From NCBI RefSeq assembly GCF_040802235.1, contig NC_133164.1, positions 114,160,302 through 114,224,301 on the forward strand: a DNA stretch of 64,000 nucleotides. The letters are read 5' to 3'. This DNA comes from Manis javanica. Taxonomy: Eukaryota; Chordata; Mammalia; Pholidota; Manidae. A program made the position numbers and the translations under genes. Each line of letters starts with the position of its first letter. Position 1 is the stretch's first letter. This document shows positions 22,701 to 36,574 of this stretch, piece by piece. The notes under the pieces are model-generated. The model saw only the letters and a list, made by a program, of their open reading frames with translations, searched no databases and was not told the origin of the DNA.

Positions 22701-23219
22701 GAATTCCCTTGTGAACCAGTAATTGTGGCTAGAGGAATGCTGTAAGTTGGTTGCCTTAGATGTGGGTAATATATGCGATGTACAAGCTGGGGGTGCTTTG
22801 AGAGACCCCCACCCTCATTTTGATAACAAATATGCAGTCAGTTCTCTTTGATCACAGAGGTTCCACCACATTTGGGGGCTAATCTTACGTATGTGTGAGT
22901 TAGGTACTCATCTATCTCAGGAACAACCCAGCTCAACTGAGGTGAACTGAGGGCACTCAGAGGTTCTTTCTCTTCCAAATCTCTTTCTGGAGCTGTGCCT
23001 TGAATTCCAATAATTTAAGGGACATCTGTAGTGTAAAATCATTTTAAAGCATTATCTAATGGGAGAGGTAACCATTTTAGTAGAAAATACATAAGCACAC
23101 TCTGGTTTATCTGATCATTTCATTATCATTCTCTGATATCTTGAAGGTGTTGGTTTGGTAGAGGGTGTGTGTATAATAAGCTTGCATAGGCTGGGGGCGA
23201 TGTGGGGAAGCTGTGCATC

Positions 23220-23880
23220 TGGAATCTTGACAGCGGATCACTGAAAATGAGAAAAGTATTTCCAAGAATTAGTGGGGCAGAGAAGAAAACCTATTTTGTA
23301 ATTTTGCTTGGGTCTGGTTCTGTTAATAAGGATGTGCTTTTAGAATCTATGGATTCATGTATTTTGTCTGTTCTGGGAATTTCTCAGCCACTGTCTCTTC
23401 AAATTTACTCATCCATTTTCTGTATTTTCTGCTTCTGGGACTCAAAATAGACATATAACTTCTTATTCTGTCTTCCATGTCTATTAATATTCCTTTGATA
23501 TTTTCTATTTCCATATTCATACTTCATTTTTGGTTACTTTTTCATATCTATCTTTTTATCTTACTAATTCTTTCTTCAGCTGAGTCTAGTTTGTTTACCT
23601 CTCTATTCAATTTTAATTTCAATACTTGTGTATCTCATCTCTAAATTTCTGTTTGGTTCCTTATTCAAATATTCCTGGTCATATATGATGGTTTTACTAC
23701 TTGTTCATTTTTGGAACTCTAACTTAAAAAAAGTTTCACACATGGTTATTTTATTTTATATTTTGTATATAATCCCAAAGCCGAAAATCTGGGGTTCTAA
23801 ATCTGTTGTTTTTGTTTCTTCTGACTTTCTTTTATGGTGGCTTATTTCTTTCTACGTTTGGTGATATTTTGTTGTAAAAT
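23220..23880 (-). repeat. Probable old L1-related repeat, antisense
   Basis: T-rich text such as TCAGCCACTGTCTCTTCAAA, ATTCTTTCTTCAGCTGAG and TTTCTGTTTGGTTCC resembles antisense sequence of old L1 elements. Family and borders are uncertain. Confidence 0.4.
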
Positions 23881-24121
23881 TGTAGTTGGTTGAAATTAAT
23901 CTGTTGGAATACTGAAGACATTTATTCTCAAGTGATTCGCATTTTCCTTTTTTGACAGCCAGGGGGTGCTACTGATCTATAACTGACGTAGCATCCTTTC
24001 AGAGTCCAGAGATTAATGTGGGATTCAGGGATCAGCTTTCCCACCTTTTGAGCTTGCTTACCCTTTAAAGCTCAGATTTCAGTTCATACGGTTTTGTTTT
24101 TTGATTTTTTAAAGATCCTGG

Positions 24122-24317
24122 AACTGTACTGTCTAGTATGATAACCACTAGCTATATGTAGTTAGTATAATTAAATAAAATGAAAAATATGGTTTCTCAG
24201 TCACATTAGCTACATTTCCAGTGATCAATAGCCATGTGTAGCTAATGGCAACTCTACTGGACAGCAGAGATACAGAACGTCATCATCACTGCAAGCATTT
24301 CCTTTGGACAATGCTGT
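24122..24317. repeat. Non-autonomous hAT-type element
   Basis: Partly palindromic text: ACTGTCTAGTATGATAACC, TTAGCTACATTTCCAGTG, AATAGCCATGTGTAGCTAAT and CTGGACAGCAGAGATACAG. It follows the dispersed 'GTCCAATA...GTAGCCACTAGCCACATG' DNA-transposon type. Confidence 0.6.
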
Positions 24318-24319
24318 TC

Positions 24320-27300
24320 TTGAACAGTGCTTTTACATCATGGGAGCCCAGCAATGCATTAAACAGTATGCGTTATGGGAGCAAGCCGTTTTACAGAGGC
24401 AGGGACCTCCAGAGTACCCAGTATTCTGTAATGCCAGATGTATAATACAAAGATCATCTTATGCATCTTCCCCTGGACAGCAATGCAAAAAAACAGTGGA
24501 GAAAATAGTCGAGATTTTTAAATAGGAGATGGGTATGACCATCTTGTTTCTTAAGCATCACTAACACCGTACTGTGGCTAATGCATCAGAAGAGAGAAAG
24601 CTTAGAAGGAGGAAATATAACCAGGAGCTCAGGGCAGTGCCCCAGGTGAGAAAGGCTGAGCCGCTGACAGTGACAGTGGGGGTAGGGAGGAGAGAAGAAC
24701 CGTGCTTTTAAGTAAGAGTTAACACTGAGAGGATGTTTTGGATAGAAAAGAAAGAGGAAGAGGAGAGTGGACAGTTATTCAGATTTCTGGTTGGGTCAGT
24801 AGCCAAATGGTGATGCCATTAACCAGAAGAGGCAGTAATAGAGAAGGAGCAAATTTAGGAGAGAAGATGAGTTCAGGCTGGACATTTTGTCTTTGCGGCA
24901 CTTAGCCTAACACTGTGATGCTGGGAGAAACTCTTGTGCCACCTACAAAGAACTACAGGTCACCCTGTGCCGGGCTAAAGGGAGCCCCAGCCAGCAAGTA
25001 CTGCACACCAGGAGGGGACTGAGAACTGACTGACTCCCCTCCTGTGATATGTGAGCTGCTTGACATTGAGGAAAGCTGGAAGACAGTCCCCAGGCTCATT
25101 CTGTGACGAACACCACCCTCTGTACATCCATCCTGCATTTCACAGCTTTTTCGCTTTCAGTCTTTCTGGACCTCGTCTGTACTCTGTGTTACTCTTATTT
25201 ACTTGCACAGTTCAGGGTGGGAAGAACAGAATATTTGGGAGTGGCTTGCAGAGGCCAGCAGCCCTGGGCCTTAGGGAGCAGGAGCAGTGCTGCACCCCAG
25301 AGCAGCCCCAGCTGCGGGAGCCTCCACCTCCACGAGGGACCAGTGAACTCAGCACCAGAGGGTGGGCTGGGGACGGTGGGCCTCCTGGCTGAGCTTCTTC
25401 AGAACCTTCTCCAGACTCAGTAAAATGCACATGAAAGGAAAACTCCGTGGAAAGAGTCCCGGGCAGTTGACATCTGCTGAGAATATGCTGTGTCCCAGGC
25501 ACGTGCCAGCTGCTACCTATCACCACTGCATTTATCTGCAGCACAAAAACCCTGTCAGGTGGGGACGAGTACCTTGATCCCCACTTTACCTCTTTGACTT
25601 CTGCTAATTTCTCCTTGTTTCTTCCTCAACCCCATCCCTGCCTTAACTTTCAGCCTGACATACCAATTAATTGCCGTCCTACGTTGTTCCCTAGATTCCA
25701 GTACCATGTGGGCATTATCGGAACTCACTGATGAAAAGAATGAGTCTCCTTTATGTCAGGGAATGGGTTTCCTGGGTGGAATCCAGGCTGGAAGGCTGGG
25801 TGTGGTGGGCTTGTCCCACTTCACGTGCTGTTGTGAGATGCCTTACTGCTCACTCTAGGAATTCTAGAAGTATTGCGTCCATCTGAATCCCCTGAGAAAA
25901 ATGCAGATTCTGGGGTCTTATCCCTACAGGTTCTGATTTATTATCTAAGGTGGGGCTCAGGAGTAAGTATTGTGAAGTACCACGTGACTCGGCTGTAATT
26001 TGCAAGCATCCCACATGAGAGGCCGTGTGAGCCCCACGGGGTTGGTGCTTCCGCATGGCACCTTGTTTCCTAGCTACCTACCGGTCTCTGTGAGGGGTAC
26101 TCCCTGCCCGGCCCACCATCAGAGGGCTCTCTTAGCCCCTGTGGACCTCCGTTGTCCAGACCAATGTCTTCTTTCTCAGCTCTGCTTTCCCGTGTGAGGC
26201 TCTAGCTGTTCCTCAGAGAGTTATGCCGTGAATGCCCTCCTCCTTTGGTGAGGCCATCCCTGCCCGTGGGGAGGGCATGCCTCACCCACACTGCAGGCTC
26301 TGTGGTGACAGAATACCCTAATTGTGGAGGAAGCATGGGACAAAAGTTCCCAGGCTGGGACAATCCTGCTGAAGTGATGCTGCCTCCCAGCCCTGGAGGA
26401 GAGGAGGATCTCTCAGGCAGGATAAAGGTGGGGCCAGAGCTATTTCTGGCAGAGGGAAGCAAGAACAAGGAAAGGGCAAGGTGTGTCTGGAGAGCAGAGA
26501 AGTGGCTGGAGTGTGCCGTGCATGGGAGGGTGGAGAATGAGGCGACAGGTGAGGTGGCCCTGGGTGGGAGGGGGCCTGGACAGCCGCGCACGGGGATCGC
26601 CTACAGCTGGCTGGGGTGGAGCAGGTCTGCTTCTGCAGATGAACATGCAGAGGGAGATGGGGAGACAGACTGAAATAGGGGGGCTCAGGAGGGGACAGTG
26701 AAGTTGATTGGAGGTTGGATAATAATCGGAATAAAGATGATGAGGGCCTAAACTAGGGCAGTGAAGGACCCGAGGATAAGGGAGAGGATGCAGAGAAGCT
26801 TGGCAGGTGGAAGCAAAGACTCTGGATGCCCAAGTGAAGGTAGGGGCCAAACAGAAGAGGAAATCCTCAACACCTTCAAGGTTTTACACTTAAATAAATG
26901 AACAGAGAGTGAGCATACTCTGCACGGTACATGGGAGAGGAGCCAGTTTGGAGGAAATAGATTGTATTCCGTCTTGGATGTGCTGAATTTGATGTGCTGA
27001 CAGTTTTCTACTGGCCCCAATGTCAGCACTGCAATCAATACACAATTGCATATTGGAATATTCTTTCCTAAGAGGAAACAGCTGGTAAAGTGCAGGGAGG
27101 GGAGGATGGCTTGGGTGAGAGGGGGAGTCCAAATTAGTGAAAATATATTTATGCAATTGAAAGATGAAATAATTTGTCATTTAAAAATTTTGTCTTGTTT
27201 AACAATTTGGGGCACAGAATTAGGTTACCTTTTTTTTTACTCTATCCAACGTAAATGACTGTCATTAGTTATCTCGCTTACTAGATGAATGTCCTTTTCC

Positions 27301-28772
27301 CTTCTTCAGGAACTCCTTCCCATAATTTAAAACCCTGCAGATGGTTCCTTGCTCCAAGGAATCATTGCTGGTTACTATACGATTGAGGAAAGAACATGAA
27401 AAAGTCATCTATGTATGTGGCGGAGTCTCATTCTACCACCAGGTTCACTGTCCCTCGTGAAACACAAGCGTGCTGGCAGTCTACACTTAATCCATCATCA
27501 ACTGATCTAGGTGACCTGGGTGTATGTAAAGCACTGGCCAGGTTACCCTGTGGCAGGAGGTCATCCTTGTCCACTAAGTAAAACTCTGGTGGCTTGAGGC
27601 TTCAGCCACCACTGCTGCTGTGATAGTGTTTTGGGGATAAGATGGGAGGAATCTTTGCTCCAAGACCCTTCGCAGTTGTGAGGACAGGTCTGTACTCTTC
27701 AGTCACACCACGATTTTGTAGCCATTGTTGTTTGTTTGCTAATTTATATACATTCACAGACATTTTTTCTATGGGATGCCGCAGGATAGCCAGATCCGAA
27801 CTTACCCTTCTCCCCAAACTTCTGGGTCTCAGCCTTTGAATGGGGAAGAATCCTCCTTCCCTTGGATTTGGGGCTGGCTTCCATTTCTTGTCCTGGCATG
27901 AATAATATGTCTCTACTCAACTTGCTAGACGTCAAACAAAACAATACTGTTGAAAGACAGAAATTGCTTTCAAAATACATCTTACCTTCAAAGGGTGGCC
28001 TTCAATGTCTGGTGTCAAGTTATGTCAGTCAACACGATCAGTCAGTAAGTACTTATCAGTTTCTCACAGATTATGTTCACACATCACCCTCATCGGCTCA
28101 GGCAGTCCCTCAGGGATTTACAGGGTCAAGTGTGTAATTAAGTCAGGTATGTCCACAGAAGGGCAATAATTAGAAGAGTCTTTTTAAATAGGAGGGGAGT
28201 TAGAGGGGGAAAACAAGCTGGTAAAGCTAATGGAGGCAGTAGATTCAGAGCAGCTCAGAAGTCCAGATTATATTTAATAAACACTTACTAGTTAGCTACT
28301 AAGTGCCAGGTCCTTCCACATAAAGTATTTTTGTTTTAAGAAATAGAGTTCATACTTAGGCGTATACTGCAAGGCCGAGAGAAAACAATCATTTTTCAGA
28401 ATCATGGGTACTACAGACTCGAGTCTTCCTTACAGAATTGTAGCTTGCAGGGGACAGCCCAAAGATGCAGGGGTCTGCCAGGGGTGGTGGCTGGGGTTTG
28501 CCAAACCCTAAGGACTTGGGAGAGTTCAGTCTGTGTTGTTGATAATAATGAAGTCATGTACATAAACAGATTGAGAGTGTTCCCTCACGTCCTTTAAATT
28601 TCTCTTGCCTTTCTGATCCTGAGATCTTTAAGCTTAAATCCCTGAAGCTTTTATAAAATTCTAGTCAACAAGTTGGTTAGCAATTTCTGACCATCTCACA
28701 AGGACCGAGGGGAAACTGCCAAAGATACAGGCTGAATCTGTGGTTTTCAAAGTTCTTCAGGGCTGCACCGCT
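24320..28772. other. Intergenic, old repeats and unassigned sequence
   Basis: 24540-24900 and 26330-27010 share text with a dispersed mammalian repeat I cannot name (for example TGATGCCATTAACCAGAAG, AGATGAGTTCAGGCTGGACA). 25845-26010 is weakly MER5-like. The open frames of 129-142 codons at 26202-26850 lie on both strands of GC-rich DNA and are not credible genes. I see nothing in 27100-28770. Confidence 0.4.
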
Positions 28773-29096
28773 TGTAACTCTGGGGGAAGGTAAGTTCCCA
28801 GCCCGGGGCAAAATACCTTTAAAACCAAAATCAGTCAAAGGGAGAAATAAAGTGGGAGAATCCTGTTTATTGCCCACACACAGTCGTCCACTGCTGCTCA
28901 TTCGTGTCTCTTGTGACTCGGACGCAAAAAGGAACCCCACCCAACCTCTCCAGTCAGGATATGCCCTGCTCCCCATTGTAATCACCTATTGATATGGAGA
29001 TGAGCTACTTCTCTCCACCCCTTGGGAAAACCCATTGATATGGAGATGCACTAAGGCCACGTGAGAGATTCTGGAAATTCTGCAACTTTACCCACA
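28773..29096 (-). mobile_element. Solo LTR, copy 2, antisense
   Basis: This is the reverse complement of the family at 3444. It starts (+ strand) TGTAACTCTGG and ends TTTACCCACA, with AATCAGTCAAAGGGAG, TTTATTGCCC and ATTGATATGGAGATGCAC inside. The flanks CCGCT and ACACT are an imperfect 5-bp duplication, so this copy may be older or altered. Confidence 0.85.
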
Positions 29097-29179
29097 ACAC
29101 TGTACAGTTTTCACTATTAAAATCAAAGAGCATTTTTTTTTTGGATGCAAAATACAGTTACATAGTTTTTGAGGCAGCA

Positions 29180-29400
29180 CAAATTTCAGAGTTCAGAGAA
29201 AGGCATCTTTTCCAGTCATGCTCATTAAAGACCTTGGACAAGTAAGTCACTGAACCTCTCTTGAGTTTCTATTTCCTAATCTGTAACATAGAGATAATAT
29301 TTCCTATCTCTTATTGAGTGTTAAATGAGATAAACTAACACAATATCTTGTTTAGTGCCTGCTGAGAGTAAACATTCATCAAGTATTGATTACGTTTGCT
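29180..29400 (+). repeat. MIR SINE, sense
   Basis: Landmarks are CTTGGACAAGTAAGTCACTG, TCCTAATCTGTAACATAGAG, TGTTAAATGAGATAA and TTTAGTGCCTGCTGAGAG. It fills most of the spacer between two opposed solo LTRs. Confidence 0.65.
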
Positions 29401-29438
29401 TTTTCCATTCTTTTAAATTAAATGTCATTTTATACCTA

Positions 29439-29778
29439 TGTGAGTAAAATTGCAATATGTCCAGACTCTCTCCCTGGCCTTAGTGTGTCTCCGTATCAAT
29501 AAGTGTTTCCAAGGGGTGGAGGGAAGTAGCCTGTCTCCATATCAGTAGGTGATTACAAGGGGGAACAGGGCATATCTGGACCAGCGAGAAGTTGGGTGGA
29601 GTCCCTTTTTGTAGCCGGGTCACAAAAGATACGGGGAGCAGAAGTGGATGACTGCTTGTAAGCAATAAATGGGTTTCTCCCACTTTATCTCTCCCTTTGA
29701 CTGATTTCGGTTTCAAAGGTATTTTGACCCAGGCTGGGAAAATATTCCCCCGTCCTCCCCCACCCCCCAGAAGTTACA
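29439..29778 (+). mobile_element. Solo LTR, copy 3
   Basis: It starts TGTGAGTAAAATTG and ends AGAAGTTACA. The perfect 5-bp duplication ACCTA lies at 29434-29438 and 29779-29783. It has the same landmarks as the other copies, including GCAATAAATGGG and CCCTTTGACTGATTTC. A C-rich run (29748-29768) sits just before the 3' end. Confidence 0.92.
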
Positions 29779-29783
29779 ACCTA

Positions 29784-32700
29784 TTTCTAGTATAAATCAC
29801 TAGCAATAAATGCCAAAAATTGAAAAAAAGTATTCAGACCGAAACAATCAAACCTATTAATATTTCATTTGTGTGAACTGGGAAAATGCAGTTATTTAGT
29901 GTAGGCAAGGAACATTTTGATCAAAACTGTGTTACCCAGGGCATTGTGGGAGTACAGCTTGAGAATACCACGCCAGTGTGATTTAGGCATGGTGCCATTC
30001 CTCAGGGTGTGGTGACCACACGATCACATAATTTACATTGATTTAAAAGGTTGTTTTTGAGATCTTGGGAACAGTACAATTGTAATGAATACAAATCCCT
30101 CATGGTTCTTAAGTCCAGTGGGATTTGAGTTCACATTTTTTTTCTCTTTATTCCTTATATTCTACTGGGTAAGACTGAAGACGTCCTTTTGGACTACATA
30201 GATAAAGGACTCAATTGTATATTTTAGTTCAAGAGACTCAGGGGTTGCTTACCTCCAGCCTTTGCTTACAAGTTTGCCAAAGCCTTGACACCCTCTTTCA
30301 CAGGTTTGAAAACACTCTCCATTGATACGTTAATGTTGTCAATCCAGCCAGGGGTATGGAGAGAAGGTCACATACATTATAGGAAAAGCTCCACTTGGAA
30401 CTCACTTAACAGACCAGCTAGTTGACACACCTTCCACTTCAAAGAAAATGAAGGAAAAGCAGTTTTTGGTTAGGGCCCGAATGTTGGGAGTTTGGGATAG
30501 TCTTAGACAGTGCTGATGAAGGAGATGAGTATTGCCTGGTGGAGTCCTAGGCTGGTGTCCCCAGGAGCTGCTGTGTGGGTTTGGGAGGTGGAGATGAAAG
30601 GCTTGGATAAAGTGTGCCTACCTACTCTCAGATTCTGGTTTTCACCCCTTCCTGTCCTCTCAAGATCAGGGCTGTTTGAGATTAAAGAGATTATCTCCAT
30701 GGTAGATGCAAATGATTCTTGAAGCTCAGTATGAAAAAGTTTGCTGAAGGGTTGCTATTGTGAACAACACTGTGCTACGTCTAAGGGTGTGTCTACAGAT
30801 CAGGTGGTGTAAGTTCTGGCTTCTGGGTAATTTTCAAAATGAGGATGACTGAGAAATAAGAACAATGGCAACAATAATAACAATAGCAACAGCAAATTCC
30901 ATCGTCTTCTTGCTTTTTTATGAGTCAGGATATGTTTGCAGTGTGCCCCTTAACCTTCCTGAGCCTGAAAAACTGGTCTCAGGAGTAAAAGGAGCTCCTT
31001 GTAATGTAAATGGCTGGTATATAGTAAGCATTCAGCACATGCTTATTAGATGAATTTGAAAAAGTTAAGCTCTTGTTGTTGGGGGTGTGCAAGAAGGTTG
31101 AATCATGAATATGGCCTTTAATGAGGTCTTCCAGCTGTGACATCTTGGTATGAGCACGTTAATCCAGTTGTCCTCCCATTCAGTTCTTGTGTGCACAGAT
31201 TTGGCACCCTACTATACCACACACAAAGTCTGAAATTACAGAATGTCAGAGCCGAGAATCCACTTTGCCCAACCCCTTAATTTTAGATAATTGAACAGAG
31301 GCATAGTTTTAATCCTTTTGAAAACATGTTCATCCAGATACTCTCATGGTTGTAATGATCTTCTTGTTGGCCAGAGTTGGGATTGTAGAGATCAGTTTGT
31401 GTGACTCCACCTGTAGTGGTGTATTCGTAACTTTGGCAGCCTCCCACCCTGACCTTTGGGTGCACTCTCCCAACTCCTGAATCTCCATGGCCAAAGGAAT
31501 GTATCTACAAGAGGAACATTATAGACATCTGCACAGATCTGTGGGAAATACACATATATGGCTGAAGGGAGATTATTTTTTCCCTGCAATATCTTTGTAG
31601 GTCTAAACTTTTATGGCCTTTGAAATTTTTGGACTATGAAATAGGCTTAGATAAAGAGAATACTGGCTGAATGAGAATGGATTGAATTCTTCAACAATTT
31701 CCACCCTGTATATCACCTCTGGAGAGAAAGCCTGTGAGGTGAGGTGTGTTAGGGCCCTCAGAGAGGCCACTGGTTCAGTCTGGAATCACTGACAGAGACT
31801 ATGATTCTACTTTTCCATGCGGTGGGCTCAATTCCATTTTTTCTCTGCTGCATAATATTTTAAGTTGATACCCCGATCACTAAACTCATGTCTTCTTGAA
31901 AAATTCTTCAAACTAATGCCTTTACTTACATTCTCAGTCCCTAACTGAAGAACAAAATCCAATAAAATGGCCCATTTATGTGTCATCAAGCTGTAAGTTA
32001 AAAAACTGGGCTTACCTTAGCCGCTAGATCAGTTTTTTATTTACTGAGCACATTCAAATGTGTTCTTTGATGGAAACACTCTTGCAGCTCCTTTTAGACT
32101 CTCACGTGGATTTGATCCTATCTTCCCTGCAGGGTCTTCCATGGTTTTTTTCTATTACATATATGAGTTTCACCTCCCAATTGATTTTGGAACTGACCTC
32201 GAGGGAATTTTCATGCAGTCTTCTATTGCTTATTTGATGATATTTTTATTGTATTTCTTTCTATCTGCAAGTCAGTTAGAAAGATTCTGAAGACTTCCTT
32301 TCAAAATGTGATGGCTGGATTTTAAATGACTTTGTAAGACTTGTGGTTTTATGCATTTAAGGAACATTTGTGTACCTTATGAGAGGATTTTTATCACAAG
32401 AGAAACATGGAGATTCAGGTTTATTTTCATCTACAAAATAAAAATTTACTCTTAAAGGTAAACCTTTAAGTGAAGTTTAAGATTTACCCATCTGCTTCCC
32501 TCTCAATTCCTTGGAGGACCTCCAGAGACTGCAATATGTCAACCACAACTATTGATGATTTTTAAATTTGTTTGAGTTACTGTGTTTTAATTTCCTCAAA
32601 GCTTAACTCTAGGTCAAACTTTGGCTTTAAATTTCCATTTTTTAAAGAATTCATCTAAAGTCTGACTTGGAAATCCGTATTTCAAAGCATTTTGTTTCCA

Positions 32701-33879
32701 AAAGCTATTTGAAAAGTGATGCTGAAGTGGCAAAAAAATATGTTTTTAAAAAATATTTTGATACAACTAAGAAACTCACTGTTGAAAGAAGAGGCACTGA
32801 AGATCCTTTTGTTTGAACATAATTTTGGTAGGAAGATGAACTGGTTTGCAGGAGCACATGTTTTTTTGTGTCCCCAAAAGCAATTATAAAATCAGTAGTA
32901 ACTGACACTCTGTTTTTGAAGGAGACAACTCATTAAAAAACCAAACTGTTTGTGGAGACCTGTTGAGACTTCCCAAAGTGAGAGGGTCCTGAATTTTTCA
33001 TCATCTGTCCTTTCTGCTTGGCTGTACTGTCAATGACACAGAAGGACCAGGTTTTCCAAATTACTTATTACTCAAAACCAGAATCTGTTTTGTTCTGTGA
33101 ACTTTCATGAATAAGCACAGTGTTGGACCACATGGAAATTGAAAGAAAAATTTGCTGATTTTGATTGTACACTTGTGTTCTGAAAATTAAATCTAATGGA
33201 GCATGGAGGGAACCTTGGCATTCACAAGCATTTTTTTCTTTCTCTTTCTCCTAGCAGAAAGATGCTTAGGAGAAACGCAGCCAGGCAAAATCACCAGTAA
33301 TTTGTACTCATTCATATTCTAATGTGGTATCTTCGTACCTTAGTCATCAAGGCTTGTCTTTCGAGCTGCTTTTCCAGTAGTGGCAGGAGTGCGTCAGCTC
33401 TTTTGTCTTACTGGCTTCTCTTGGTGTAATGAGTGAGGAACGCGAGTGCCTGTTAATAAACTTATTTGGAAACTGAAACTACTAAACACGGGCTCAAGTG
33501 CACCACACTATGACCAACTAACTAGTGCAGACCAGTCCCATAATCACTGGGACACCCTTATTTTCTGTGAACAGAGCCAGTGCCCTCCCAAATGAAATCC
33601 TTCTCTTAAAAAAATTTTGGGTGAGAGGTTAAAAAAAAATGATGATAAGCTATGTTCAATCAGGGTTTTATTCCAATGGTTTACTGATTTTAAGAATGAT
33701 TTCATAGAATACCAATGAATAAGTATAGAAGGAACACTGATGAGAAAATCACTATTTTGAGACAGTTACTGTAATAATTGATCCAAGCAAGATTCATGAA
33801 TGGGTGTCAAAATTGGAAATGTTTGGTGAAGACAAGGATATTTAGTCTCAAATGTCTTCCTCAGTCATTTATGTAATGA
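29784..33879. other. Intergenic, nothing recognised
   Basis: I see no gene, and no repeat that I can name with confidence. Sequence is AT-rich, and open frames are short and on both strands. Confidence 0.4.
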
Positions 33880-34600
33880 ATCAACCTAGAGGACACCACC
33901 CAACCGAAGTTAAAATTACTAGTAATGGGACAAATGGACATCATGGCTGATGTGATACCCTGAGAAGGACACAATATTGCTTAAGAATTGTTCTTGCCAT
34001 AAATGTTTCACTTGGATCTAATAATCAGGAAACTTGAGAAAAAAAAAAGAAAACCAGCTTTAACTGAGAGACATTTTATAACACAACTGGCCTGCCCTTT
34101 TCAAAATGCCAACTCCATGAAAGTCAAAGAAAGACAGAGGGACTGCTCCAGATTAGAAGACAACGGAGTCACAACTCTTAAGAACAGCGTGTAATCCTGG
34201 ATTGGGTCCTGAACTGCGAAAAATGCTACAAAGGACATTTTGGGGAACATTGGTGGAATTGAAATATGGATTGGCTAATTATATCAGTGTTAAATTTCCA
34301 GGTTTTAATATTTGGGCTGTGGGTGTATGAGAGAACGTCATTTTCCTTGGAAAAGATTTAACAAAATATTTAGGGGTAGAGGGACATGATGTATGCAACT
34401 TATTCACCAATTATTTGAGATATCTGTATGTGCGTACATATGTATATGTGTGAGAGGAGAGAAATAGAGAGAATTATAAAGAAAATGAGACAAAATGCTA
34501 GAGATGGGTAAATCTGGGTAAAAGGTATATAGATGTCCTTTGTAACATTCAACTTTCTGCAAGTTTGAAATTATTTCTAAATAAAAGTTATAAATGTAAG
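33880..34600 (+). mobile_element. Old L1 3'UTR end, sense
   Basis: The stretch follows the L1M 3'UTR: AACCTAGAGGACACCACCCA, TGTAATCCTGGATTGGGTCC, TACAAAGGACATTTTGGGG, GGGACATGATGTATGCAACT, TAAATCTGGGTAAAAGG, and ends TTGAAATTATTTCTAAATA. Confidence 0.8.
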
Positions 34601-34839
34601 AGCTTTCCTAGAAAAGTAGTAAAGAAAAAGACAGATAATTTAATAAAAATTAAAAATGATTATGCTCTGAAAGAAATAACAATCAAATTTAAAGATTGAA
34701 TAATGAAAATGGGAAAAAACACAATGGGTAGAGCCTATAGAGTTAGATACAAAAACACTATAGAGTCTACAGAGTTATATATATATTGTCAACAAGCATC
34801 TATGAAACATAAAAATAACTCAAAGTGTAATGATACAAA

Positions 34840-35720
34840 GATACATTTAATGGAAAAAAAATGCCATTAAAGAGGAATAGATTCTTATTTTATAGTTAAT
34901 CAAAGAAATGCAAATTAAATAATAACAAAGGTGATTCCATTTTTACCATTTTTGGCAAATTTATAGAAATTGATAATGTTAGGAGAAATTGGAGGATTCC
35001 TTTTATCTACTCCAATGAAGGAAGCATAGAGAACTAGCACTTATCTTTTTCTACTCCAATCCATTCTACCCAGTGAGGCCTGTGTAGATTGGACAGAACG
35101 TGATCTCCATTGTGTTAAAGAGACCAGTATCTTTGTTGAGAGCTTTCGTGTACTGGACATTATGTGAAGGTCATTATATACATAGATTATTTCATTCAAC
35201 CCTTAAAATAGTCCTATAAAGCTGGCATTATAATTTGTCTTTTATCAATCTTCCTGCCTTTTATATATTAGAATTAATTAGATGATAAGAGAAGCAATTC
35301 TGATCAAAGGAGGAGTTGGTAGTTCAACAAAAAGTACTGGTAACACTGGCTTGGTATTAAGGGGGAAAGTCAATTTAGATCCCTACCCCAAACAAAGACC
35401 AGAATACATTTTTTGATGGACTACAAATATAAAGTTAAAAATAAAACCTGTAAGAAATTATAGATGAATAATCACCTGTTCTCTGGAAGGGGAAAAACTT
35501 CATAAATATCCAATGATAAGAAATTATCTACAAGAATGTGTATTTATCACATAAAAAGACATGTTTATCAGGGATTGTCCAGTACATATCTATATCATAG
35601 ACTGATTACTAACTATTACTTATTTGGATAAAAAGCTGGAGCCCTGTTAAAGAACTAGTGTGCAAAGATGTGCAGGTTGACAGTCAATAAACTAATATCT
35701 CTTACGAAACTATGTGTACT
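34840..35720 (+). mobile_element. Degraded L1 ORF2-derived pieces, sense
   Basis: CAAAGAAATGCAAATTAAAT with GTGATTCCATTTTTACC, and later CACTGGCTTGGTATTAAG with TTAAAAATAAAACCTGTAAG, are L1 ORF2-like. They lie after a 3'UTR, so they are a separate insertion. Confidence 0.5.
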
Positions 35721-36574
35721 TCTGGGAGGAACTGTATTCTGCTTACCTTTGTGTCCCTAGGGTCTTGTGCTGACCTGGTCCACCATGTGCATTCTTTTCT
35801 CTGTTTTGATAGACTGATTTAACAAGGGAGTGATATTCAGGTGTGGCCAAAGAAGACCAATAGAAAGGCACAACAGGAATGCTCCTAAACCGATGACTTA
35901 ACATGAGTGATGACACAGCTGAAACAGCTTGGTGTATTAAAGATGATTGACTGAGTTCTACGCCCACATTTCCAAATTCATTAGGAATGTGGATGAATTA
36001 TATGACTACTCTTTGTGCCCAACAAATTGTTATTGGAAGCTTGGGAGACTAAAACAAATCAATAAAATTGATTTTCAGGAGAGACAACTACATGTAATTG
36101 AATTTTAACATGATCTGAATTGAATATTGTCATACAGAAACACTCTTGCGCATGGTTAAAAAAAAGCCCATGAAGATAGGTCACATTTATTGATTTACAT
36201 TTAATAATTAATCTTTAGAAATATCTTATAACTATTATTTAGAAATAGTATTGCATTTGTGCACTTGGAGAGGCAGTTTAGAGTTCAAGGGACTGAACTA
36301 GGTAGGGAAAGAGAACAGGTGTGAGTGTGGCAGGATGGAGGCTACAGTTGATGCTTTTCTAATCTATAATGGAAGTTCTACCTGGTATTAACTTTGGGTC
36401 TGTCTTGTTTATTTCTAGAAGCATCTACCTTAGTGTATAATAGATGCTTAATGATTATTTATTGAGTGATACTTTAGTATAAAAGTAACATGGAAATACT
36501 CTATGGAAAAAAGAAAGGACTTCAAGCACTTGGACTTCTGCTGGAAGTCTTGATCTGCTGAAAGCAACCTGATA

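Noticed and set aside
26202-26850. Overlapping open frames of 129-142 codons on both strands
   Set aside because: They overlap one another in GC-rich, repeat-like DNA, show no splice or protein-family signal, and are expected by chance at this composition.
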